Part shown: positions 36,054 through 46,067 of the stretch, in pieces
Layout of the letters: each line of letters begins with the position of its first letter
Position numbering within the stretch: the stretch's first letter is position 1
Source of the DNA: Saccharina japonica
Lineage: Eukaryota > Sar > Phaeophyceae > Laminariales > Laminariaceae
Assembly (NCBI GenBank): GCA_008828725.1
Contig: MEHQ01002061.1
Coordinates: 565,336 to 629,335 of the forward strand
Length of the DNA: 64,000 nt
Reading direction: 5' to 3'
The notes under the pieces: model-generated
Seen by the model: only the letters and a program-made list of their open reading frames with translations
Told to the model about the DNA's origin: nothing
The model's database searches: none
Translations under genes and position numbers: made by a program

Positions 36054-36834
36054 GGGCCCGTCTTAACGAGCAAATAAAAAATGAAAATAAAAAATGAAAA
36101 TGAAAACGAAAAGCAGAACTAAAGAATAATCGAGCCTCATTGGTCAAACAGCAAAAAACAGCAGTAGAGATCCCGAAAACTCAGTTTTTTTTTTTTCGTT
36201 TTTTTTTATTGCCAGAGGCAAGCAAGGGTTTTTTTTTATGAAAAGGGGTGCAATATTATCTGATTATGGGATATCATCGCCAAGAGGAACATAGGATGAC
36301 CTGTTCGCAAGCGCACGGTGGGTGGAGTAGTGCGTGGGGCTGCTGCAGGGCTTGTGCGCCATCAAAGCCAGCATATATCGGTAGGGTATAACCAAGCTGT
36401 GCCTATGCAAGAAACCAGAGGGTCAGGAGGTGGCTGTGGCGATATATTTTGCGATGGGGGTGCCAGAGAGCGGCCCGATGTCTGCCGACAAACGGCGAGG
36501 ACCCAAACACAACTTCCAGGGCCTTCCTGAGGGAGCGGGTTGGACCACGAGCACCGCCTGCTCTCAGGGGTGCCTCGCGCGTGCGAGTTGGGTTTGTCCA
36601 GCTGCATCGTTGGGTGCATTCGCCGCGAGTCCATATGCGGTGGCGGTTGAACTATTCCGTGATTCAAAAAAAAAAGAAGTTGCACCGCGAGTTTTTGCGA
36701 GCATTTTCGTTTTTTTTTTCAGATAAAGTTGGCTGTCGTTTGGACTCAACTGCGTTTTTTTAACGAAAAACAAAAGGCTGTTCGTCATTTTCATTTTTTA
36801 TTTTCATTTTTTATTTGCTCGTTAAGACCCACCC
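36054..36834. mobile_element. PIF/Harbinger-type MITE, TTA flanks
   Basis: A 781-bp element with inverted ends of about 50 bp beginning GGGCCCGTCTTAACGAGCAA and, reversed, GGGTGGGTCTTAACGAGCAA. Both sides are flanked by TTA (36051-36053 and 36835-36837). Three-base TWA duplications and GG-starting ends are typical of PIF/Harbinger. No intact transposase is present. Confidence 0.88.
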
Positions 36835-36963
36835 TTATTGCGTGGTGTTTATTGTACCGCTTGACAGAAATCGCGAAAACAAATAAAGGCGACACAAAAC
36901 GACGAAACAAGCAATCGAAAAAATCGAAAAAAAAAATCGGGTGAAAATCGAAATCTGAACTTA

Positions 36964-37768
36964 GGCTGTTTCCTATGCGGTTCGATTTCGAGCTTCAGAT
37001 TTGTATTTTTCGATCTCAAAAACGAAAGCACCGTCCTATGCAGTCCGATTATGCAAAATCTGACCGGAAATTTTTCGATTTGAGAATCCGATGACCCAAG
37101 TCGTCGGATTTTGGGCCAAAATCCGACGACTTGGGTCATCAGATTTTCAAATCGAAAAATGGCATGGTCTCTAAATTCAAGATGTTATCCACGCAACAAG
37201 CAAGCAGCAGCAGCACGATCGATGAGTTGGATGGTGACACAGCGACGTTGCTTCGCGCCCGACGCGCAGCCGACGATCGGTGGGCCTCTCCGTCGCCAAA
37301 TTACAGTCGGCTGGCGCGGGCTCGGGCCTAGAGACGAAGGGAAGCGCACTCGGCGCGCGCCTCTCCGTACTCGTACTCGTAGAGTTTACAGCAGCAGCAG
37401 CAGCAGTACAGCAGTAGTACACAGTCAACGCTCGGATGCTTCGTTGTGTCAAAATACAAAATACCAAGACAGGTCGACTCGAGCGCACTCGGCGCGTCGC
37501 CGCCAGACCAAAGGCAGCCAACGTGGCTTCGAACGCTTGGGTTCTATGCCCAGTACAGCGCACTCGGCGCGTCTCTTCGCGGCGCCAGACCACAACAACA
37601 ACAACAGCAGTTGGTCTTGCCGTTTGCTCAAATATCTGCACGTATGATACAACAAATCCGTGTTTTCTCGCATAATAAGAAGACTGTTTCGATTTTCGAA
37701 CTAGGTCGCTGAAAAATCGATCAGACCATAATCTGAAGCTCAAAAATCGAACCGCATAGGAAACGGCC
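36964..37768. mobile_element. Second PIF/Harbinger-type element, TTA flanks
   Basis: 805 bp, ends GGCTGTTTCCTATGCGGTTC and, reversed, GGCCGTTTCCTATGCGGTTC, flanked by TTA at 36961-36963 and 37769-37771. It contains a long hairpin (37069-37160) and several copies of GCGCACTCGGCGCG. The long minus-strand frame across it (37177-37776) is not recognisable as transposase. Confidence 0.88.
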
Positions 37769-37771
37769 TTA

Positions 37772-39122
37772 AACAATACGAAATAAATCGGCGCGAAACA
37801 TCAAAACACGAAACTATTTTAATATTTTACTTATAATACGTACGTATCATATGAATATATACATAAAACAACTATGAATACGTATAGTCTCACCTCGACA
37901 GCGCACTCGCGTTTGTATGATCAACAACTACGTTGCTCATTTGTTTATATGCTCCTTTAAATCCCGCCTCATGTTTTGCATTGCGCAAAACTATTTTCGT
38001 TTGCAACAAATGCTCTTATTTAAAAAACAGCTAAATAAAACGTATGCTAGAATTGTGTAAAAATTACAAAAAATGGGCACAAGACGCTTTCGGGTAAGAC
38101 GAATGATGTGCACTACGTACGAGTAATTTTTTTCATATTCAATTCGTTGTCCATTCTGTTCTGCAAGAAGAAAACAGAAAACTCGTACAAAAAGTTACTT
38201 GGTTAAAGTATGGATTTTCATTGAGACACATTTTTTTTGTCATTATTAACAACTTTCCGTGACAAATTCGACTGCCTCAAACATATTTTGACTTGATTTT
38301 AGTGTTGGTGTAGTGAAACGTTGTCTATATCAATGACAGTTTCACCTTCATTTAGGTATGGGTGTTATCATCGATGTGAGAACGCCGAAGACTTATAATC
38401 CAAATATACTAGATTCAAGTATTGGTTTTCAGCCATTCAAAATCCGTTTGTTTACCTCAAAAATATGTTTTTACTAATTGGTTGTGTAGAGTACTACAAT
38501 AATAATACTGTTAATACGTACAATAATAGAATAACGAGCGAAACGAGCGAAATGTTTAAATGTGTTGGACATATAAAAATATAATAACGTTGCAAGAAGG
38601 TCTGCCAACTTGACGACAACCTTACACGTTGTATTAAGATATCAAGAGGAGATCTCACAATCGAAGGGGCTTCTCGTACGTTGCGGTACATTGTGTGCGT
38701 CGCCCCAATGTACTGAGGTTGTGATTTCGCCACAACGTCCCGCAACGTACCCAAATGGCCACCTGTGTACCCTCCCTCAACCACACTCGTGCGGCCGTTG
38801 CAATGGGCACTGCGGTCAGAGACGGAACATGGGTTTGTGGTTTGTCGCAACTGCCCCCCTCCCCCGCCTCGGCTTGCCCCAACTTAATTCGTTTCCTTCC
38901 ACGTCCGCTTCTTTGTCAGTGTCCGACCTCTGCTACTTTTAGGCACAGTGGCTGACAAGTGCCCATTCTAAAACCAAGTAACTTGTGCTTGAGTCAAGGG
39001 TTGAGTCATTGGTTATTTAGGATTTAGTATAGGAACTGGAAAAGCCATTGGTTATATAGGATTTAGTATAGGAACTGAAAAATACCCCCCCCCCCAATCG
39101 GCCCCAAATGCAAAAATGTGAG
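37772..39122. other. AT-rich spacer, no gene recognised
   Basis: No exon structure is visible. A Cys/His-rich open frame at about 38670-38840 (plus) has paired cysteines like a zinc-binding fold but matches nothing that can be named. A short tandem duplication (GGATTTAGTATAGGAACTG) occurs at 39017-39080. Confidence 0.45.
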
Positions 39123-39162
39123 GGGGGCTCTCGGGTCCTTTTTTTCACCCGCCCTTGGGCGC
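39123..39162. repeat. Inverted repeat, right partner of 35161-35200
   Basis: Reverse complement of the left partner over about 40 bp, with one short difference near the outer end. Confidence 0.6.
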
Positions 39163-39370
39163 TGGCAGGTATCTACCATGTTGGACGTAAATAGAAGGAT
39201 CTTTGAGAGTCTACTGTAGTATGAAGACTAAATGACCCTTACACTGGTACGTACTATTAATACGACCCTCACTACAGCAGTATATCCACCCGGATTCTGG
39301 TTTATTTGGAGGACACAATATTTCCGACAATGGAAATAATACACCGCAGTTCCTGTCATCATACAGTACA

Positions 39371-39733
39371 GGACACCTTGTAAGAAACAGGCTTAACAAA
39401 AAAGCCACAGGCTGAGATTTTAGAGGAACATAAGAAATTTGGGAGTCGTTATCTTGAAATTAGTGTAGAAAGCGCCCTCTCTCGAATAAGAAATCCATCA
39501 TGGACCACATTTCCTGTTTCATATTACGTAGGTGGTCGTAATAAGAAACATAAAATCTTGTCCAGGCTGGATATATTATTCGTAATAAACAGGAAATCTG
39601 GTCCAGACTGGATTTCTTATTTGAGAGAGGGTGCGTTCTACACGTTTTTTTGTGGCGACTCTCGAATTTCTTTGTTTTTCTCTGACTGTCAGCCTGACGT
39701 TCTTATTTAGCCTGTTTCTTGTTTTAGGTGTCC
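39371..39733. mobile_element. Foldback element
   Basis: Nearly the whole 363 bp is two inverted arms beginning GGACACCT..AAGAAACAGGCT, including the shared block CCCTCTCTC.AATAAGAAATC. The centre lies near 39545-39555. It has no coding capacity and the target duplication was not identified. Confidence 0.85.
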
Positions 39734-41647
39734 GGTATTGTTGTGCGGGTTTTGTTCGCAAATAAATCCCTTACGAGCTTACGAGTGCTACTACACGTAG
39801 TATACTCTACAGTATGTTACCGTTTACGTACAAGTTTTTTTTTTTAAGGCTTCACGCGCCTACTCGACAGATTCCTGCGTGACCCTCCGTGACACGTGCC
39901 GTTGTCATTGAAAAACTGTCACATTTCCGTTTTTTGATACAGTAGTATACGAAGATTTTTTGCAATACTACTTAATACTTCTGTTACATGAAGGGCGGGA
40001 ATGAGAGGAGCGTGACAGGCTTGGTCAAGCTATTACGCCACTGCTTGATATAATAATGACATTTCACAACTTTCCACCGAAAACGGCGCAACTCCATTAC
40101 TACTTAAAGCTTCGGACCGTTATGGCCCTAATTGTTATTATACGAGTAGCAGTAGGAAGTGTTGGGGCACCCATTGCTGCGTTTTTTTGCACCATGAAAC
40201 GAAGTTGCTCAATTGCAAGAAAATTGACATTTCCGGAGCTCTTTTCAGTTTGGTATCTACACTCTATGTGGTGTATGTACAGGACGCTACGAACCGTCCA
40301 ACTGTTAGAGTTCCAGCTAGGTTAGCAAATTATGAATTGTTGTTCTGGGAGTTGTCGACAAAATCCGACTTTGGACAGTAGTAAGTACCAGCAGCTTGAG
40401 GAGCTTCCATTTATCAAAGTCGTCCATGGGTAGCAGAGGTACGAGGAACTTGCCTTTAGCCAGAAGCACTTCGTGAAGAAAAATACATCGAATCGATCCG
40501 GCGCCTAACACAAAACAAATACCAATGACCTACGTCTCCTTAAACGGTCGCGAGGGAGATACTGTCGAGCATCGGCACTGGAGGGATGACTTTTTCGATA
40601 GGGAGTCGTGAAAGGTCGTAATTTTACCGGAAATAGTATTGCAGCTGTATAAAAACAAAACAATCGGTCGTACTCACAGCTGACGTATTTTAACATTAAA
40701 AACATAGTTTATTCGCTGTTATCTATTTGACACCCCCAAGGGGTTCCTTCAGTACCAGCGAGTAGCGAGGTGGCAACGAACGATGCACTTGAAAACATTT
40801 TTTTTACTTAACTCTACGTTGAATTTACTCGTAACGAAGTCGGACTTGTGTTATAGATATGTGTAACTTGCAATTGGTCTACTGAGATTGCGGTGGCTTT
40901 ATGTTTCCCTCGAGAGGGAACATAAAACAAGTATCAGGTGTATGTTATTTCCTTACAGAGCCCCCGGGGGCGAGGAGATGGCAGGCCCTCCCTCTCCCAC
41001 TCGATAACTGACACAATGTTCCACTTATTGCTAACGTTTTATGCTGGCCTCGTGATTTACCTACCAGCCGACCGCAACCCGGGCACGACAATACCGCTTA
41101 CGCTAGCGTGACTGCCACAGGAACTCGGGCCGGGGGTTCCGGCGGGATGGACATCACTCCTTTCTCGGCGTTCACCTCAAAGCCGCGACGAGCCAGAGAT
41201 GCCAGTTTAATCGACCACCACCAAGCCCAACAAGGAGCTTACGCATCATGTGCACAAGAGGGGGCGGAAAGGAAGAGAAGGCAAGGCGAGGGGCAATAGC
41301 CCAGGAGGGGCGAAAACTCACCAACAGAGCGACTTGCGGAGAGTGTGGCGAGCACGGTCAAGGGCCTTCAGGTGTAGCAGTAGGATAAGCAGATACCAGA
41401 AGCATCAGCTTCACAGGTGGCGAGAACCCCCCCTCGTTGCACAACGTGGGTGCAATAAAGTAGTCCTTGTCGAGACATTCAACAATGTAGCACGCCATTA
41501 CGAGTACTAGGTGTACCGAACTGAGATGTCGTCCAAATCATGTGGGGGTCTGATACTGTATATGCATTGCTCAATGTTTCCACAACAATGCAGATGCAAT
41601 TGCAAACCCCACAATGTGTGGACAACCTCGCATTTCGTAACGCATAA
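39734..41647. other. Spacer, no gene recognised
   Basis: Only short frames are present. A GC-richer part (41050-41480, plus) reads a basic, Arg/Gln-rich frame that could be a decayed retroelement gag, but no zinc knuckle or other motif confirms it. Confidence 0.4.
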
Positions 41648-42126
41648 GAAGCTTGCTACGATATAGAGGTTTTGACACTTTTTGGCCGAAACGTTGGCTG
41701 AATGACCTATTAGGGCCCATATTAACGAGTATAAAATAAATTCAAGTTGGAAAAAATAAAACTCAAATTCGCTTTTCATTGGTCAACACACGCACCAGCA
41801 CCAAATATAGGGATCTTGGGGTATAATCTTGGGTGGTGGTGCGGGTTCCGACCAATGAAAAGCGGATTTGATTATCTTTTTCCAAATTGATTTTTTTTTC
41901 TTCGTTAAAACGGGTCCTTAAAGGTTAAAGGCTCATTAACCCAATATCGCCGGAATTCCATTCTTGTTTCGCCCTATTTTGTTTTGTCTCGTCAGACCAC
42001 GTGGCTGTTCATCGGGTGTATAGCACTGTTATCTTCCTCCAAAATCAGTATTTGGGTAGGGTATGGAGCTTCTCAAGTGACTCCCCTCAGAAAATACGTG
42101 GGTGCACCTCTATCGTAGCATGCGTC
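41648..42126 (+). mobile_element. 4-bp-TSD MITE copy, interrupted by a Harbinger-type MITE
   Basis: It starts GAAGCTTGCTACG and ends CTCTATCGTAGCATGCGTC, with ATAA directly on both sides. Interior blocks (ACTTTTTGGCCGAAACGTT and CCTCCAAAATCAGTATTTGG) match the family. It is lengthened by the nested element at 41713-41917. Confidence 0.88.
41713..41917. mobile_element. Nested PIF/Harbinger-type MITE
   Basis: A 205-bp element with ends GGGCCCATATTAACGAG and, reversed, GGACCCGTTTTAACGAAG, flanked by TTA (41710-41712 and 41918-41920). The ends are related to those of 36054-36834. An inner CATTGGTC/GACCAATG palindrome is also visible. Confidence 0.88.
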
Positions 42127-43500
42127 ATAATGGTGTGCTACATTGCTCGATGTCTCCACAAGGGGCCATTAACGCCCACATCATGCAGGGGGGGGGGGGG
42201 ATGGGGTACCGGCCGCCTGTGTCCACATGCAGGCGCGATTCGCATGAGCCAGGGTATAGCAACATGCTCTGCCGTTTTTGACGGTGTTGTAGAAAACATG
42301 CGGAGCAGATTCAAGGAAGATTTTGATATGTGGGGCTCAGACGGCTGCTCTTTTGCGGGAGGCGACTTGTCTGTAGAGAGGTAGACGAGCCGACTGTGCC
42401 AATCGAAGAAGGGCGTGTAGAGTCTCAAACAGTGGCGTTGAGGCGTAGTTTGGGATACTATGACAGTCAAGGCACTCTGCGCATGGACAATACTGATGAC
42501 TCAACTTACGTACGTACCCGTAATAACGCCAATTGCGGGAGCAGGTAGTCCCGGCGAGGGAGGTGTTATATTTAAGGTATTTAAGAACTACACCTCGGCC
42601 TACTTAAAAGGTACCCGAATCGTCCTCGAAGACGTTACGTTCCTCAGTCAATAGCCGACAGAACCCAGACGAAGACAATCCTGGTATAGTCCACGGATGA
42701 AGGACGATGTACCCCTCGGATTGTGACTTCCCGCCCAGGGCTTCGGGTGAATTAGGAGGAGTACCATCAGTAAAGTTCCCAATGAAGCCGCTGACAAGCT
42801 CAGTCCCCGGAGTAGGGCAGGGATCGATCATGAGTAGGCATCTTGCCGCTGCCCCCGGCATGCAGGGGACGAACATGAGTGTGTTAACATACGCTAGGCT
42901 TATGGATGCATAATACTGTGTACACATATGCTTTCTCTTTGTTTTTCCCCCTCCCCCCACCGCCGCACCATTGCACCACCCCCTCGGGATGACGTGCCTG
43001 TGCTGTCTCTGTGGTTTTGTTTGTTTGAGTGTTTGCTTGTACTTTTGACTTGTCTCTTTGTCTTTGCCTTTGTCTTTTTCCCTTCGTTGTTTTTGATATT
43101 TTGCAGTTACACTGCTCGCAGGCCGGGGGTACATCAGTCGCACGGGACCATAGCTCCCTTCCCCCGTACCATGTCTGCGTTTATAATCGGGGTGGAGGAC
43201 TCGATTTTGTTTGCCTGACCGGCGTGAACCCGGCACGGAACACCCCGGCATTATAGGGGCACCAAGATAGAATCAGGGGGCGTATACCCCCGATTGGTGA
43301 TGTTGACCTTTCCAGTTTTATTTTGACCTTTTTTACCTTTACATAGCGTGTAGAGGGGAGCGGAGGGCTCCAGACTATCGGTGTTTGACTGGCTTTGATC
43401 GCTTTGCGGATCCTTCGGGTTCCACTTTTATTTCAGTATACCTTTTTTTGGGTACGTTAGCCTGTGACCACGGGAATCGACCGTGTCAAGTGTTGGATTA
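42127..43500. other. Spacer upstream of copia relic
   Basis: G-run at 42187-42198. The minus-strand frame 42604-43251 (215 codons) is the longest unsupported frame in the spacers. It has a Lys/Gln-rich middle and no known domain. The T-rich plus-strand part 43260-43500 may be old LTR or leader sequence of the copia relic, but no matching second LTR was found. Confidence 0.35.
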
Positions 43501-44620
43501 GTACGGACAGATGGAGGTACTGAATAGAGAGACCGGCACGGTTTTTAATGTGAAGACAACAACAACAACAACCCCCATTAATGCTGCGGGAGCGCAATTG
43601 CTGGCGGGATCGGGTTAACATGACCTTTACGCTGGGAACAGCAGGAATGGCTGCTGCAGCTGTCCTCGCTCCTGGTAAGCGTCCGCTTACTGTTAGGAAT
43701 CCTGATAAGATCGTCGACGTTCATCACTTCCGCAATTCCTCCCGTCACTTGAACGAATGCCATTTGAGGGAACCGGCTCGGTGACATGACATCACCCTGA
43801 CGGGAGTGCTGTAGCCGTGTCGTGGGTGCTTGGAGGCGAAGGGTGTACGGGCTAGGGTGCCGCGGAGGACGGCGTTACGCCGCGCGCAGGGAGGCAGTAC
43901 TTATATCTTGCCGGTCCGTACGAGACGCTTATGGGCGGGTCTGCTTCTCTGATCAGGTTCGTCGACAGCGCCTCATGGTGAACGCGGCCGTACGAGAAGA
44001 AAAACAGGTCTGAGACCCCCTTGTACAGGCACAAGTTAATCGTTGACTTAAATGACGTGAGGCGACCACACTGCCTCCGCACGGACAACGGCGGACAGCC
44101 CCCCAGCCTCAGCTACGTCGACCATTGCGACTCCGTCGAGACCCGCCGCGAGTACACGGCCCCGGGTAAGCCATCGAAAAGCAAGGTTGTCGACAGAGTT
44201 CAATCTGGCACGCGATGAAGTCGGCCATGCGGCTCGTCTCGAGATGTGGCGGATTTTTCCGGGGCGTTAGTGTCGATATAATCGTCAACCCCGGCACCAA
44301 CGGCAACTGTCTATGACTGGCGGCTGTTGTTTGGGTTGTCCACTGGACCAACCGCTCCGAGACCAAGACCACCACTGAGTAACGGTCACTGTACGAGGTG
44401 TCCTTCGCACGACTGCCGAACCTGAAGGTTGTGCCTGTGTTCAATGAAGGGATGATGTGAGTGGACCGTAGTTTCGGGAGGGCTAGTGATGTGTGGAGGT
44501 GCTTGCGTGTATTGATTTCCTAGGACACATAAGTGTGCCACACTCTCTACGACGAAGACAGAGTCTGTGACGCGTGCAGACATCACTAAATATGTGCTGT
44601 TTTTATTGGCAGGCTTAGCG
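43501..44620 (+). pseudogene. Ty1/copia retrotransposon relic (integrase region)
   Basis: Plus-strand translation in shifting frames follows a copia polyprotein. A GAG-pre-integrase zinc region has HHFRNSSRH (near 43722) and CRGCLEAKG (near 43817). It is followed by the integrase core with LAGPYETLMGG...FVDSASW (43907-43977) and RTDNGG (44078) ... REYTAPGKP (44148). There are in-frame stops (for example TGA right after SASW) and frameshifts, and the reverse transcriptase and RNase H parts are missing. The element is dead. Downstream similarity fades by about 44600. Confidence 0.85.
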
Positions 44621-46067
44621 CTTCATGCTGTCAGATATCGGCATGTGCGGTTCAATAAAAAATCTATAACGGCACAAATTTCTGCTCGTCGAGCCGCAAT
44701 GCAAAGCAATGTTATGGTGGTCTTGCCGTGACTTACGAAGCTACGATATACCACAGTAGAAACAGGACAAGCGATACGACTTATTCCTGCTCGTTAATCG
44801 TTATGTTACAACATATGATCGTGACATTGCGTTACCCTTTCATATAGTAGATATCGTGACATTCCACTGAAGGACCGCACTACACCCTTGCAGCCTCACG
44901 AATTCCTACGATAGGCTAATGGGCATGCAATATTTTGTGAGAAGAATCGTATCGTTGTCAACTCCCACCTGGAGGGGCGGAAGATTTGGGTCGGAGACCG
45001 AGAATCCACCCTCTGCCCAGCTTACCGGGGACCTCGTCAACGCGGGTGAGAGCCAACTGACCGAGGCTACGTACGTACTGTACGCGTAGCGAAGCACGTG
45101 CGTCTTTTCTGCAATTGAATAGTTTAGAGTGATTTGAAACCCACTGAAGTTCTATGGATTCTAAATTACGAAGCATGACTACTCCCTCAAGGCTGGGGCA
45201 CCTCGACGTGGAATGCTGAATCAAGCGTACCGCAACGAATTCGTCCAAAATGGCGTTCGCGTGCTAGGCAGCAAAGCGTTTAGCGCGGTATTTGGTCGAG
45301 ATATGTATTCATAGCCGCGTGACGTTCAGGCGGGACCAAAGTATGAAACGGAAGCAGAGACCATGAGCCAATGTAGCATAATTGACAAGCACATCGGAAA
45401 ACTCGATACCATTACTATCAATAAGTTACGACCCCTAGCGTGCAACCGGAGTTCACTACCATCTGTCAACGCGCCTGGGGTGTTCACCAATCTCAAACGC
45501 TTGGCGGTCAATCGACGTCCGGTGGACATCCGTGCCCAAGAGAGAAAATCGTTCAACGTAAACAACATCAGAGTCGCTGTGGTTCTTCGACAAAATGCTG
45601 ATCCGGACCGGGCATGTTTCCAGCAAGAAAATCAACCCAACGCATCCAACTGCAGGGCCTACCCGGCCGTAGAAAGGCGACACGCATGTTTTCCTGCTGT
45701 CGTCTGGAATACGGAATTTTAAATGCAGAAGAGACGTGAAATTCGACCTGAAGCTGAAAGACCTTTTCAACCAAGCTCAAATCTCTCTGTGAGGGTTGGC
45801 CGCCACCACCGAAACACATACTCCGAAGTATGACACTGCTTGACTCTCGCTGCCAACGGTGCTACCCCCCAAACGCCCTGCTCTGTTTCACAACTCGTGA
45901 TGGACGCCGAGGCATTCCGCCCAATACCACCACCACCACCACCACCACCACCACCCCTACCACCACATGAAACCAATGTCTTGAAGAAACAAGTCGAATA
46001 TCATTCGAGCATCCCTCACGTGTGAAGGTCGACGGTTTCAATCTTCCTGGCCGTACTCCTACGCTAT
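44621..46067. other. Spacer 3' of GNAT copy B
   Basis: The plus-strand frame 45363-45722 (119 codons) and the overlapping minus frame 45568-45819 read smoothly but match nothing known. A (CAC)n run is at 45927-45953. The last 20-30 bp resemble the 3' flank of GNAT copy A, marking one edge of the segmental duplication. Confidence 0.4.

Noticed and set aside
37177..37776. 199-codon minus-strand frame as a Harbinger transposase
   Set aside because: No DDE or helix-turn-helix motif is visible. The frame is made of repeated GCGCACTCGGCGCG and CAG runs.
42604..43251. 215-codon open frame on the minus strand
   Set aside because: One of the longest unsupported frames, but a frame of this size is not unlikely by chance in 64 kb. 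It has a low-complexity Lys/Gln middle, no known domain and no splice partner.
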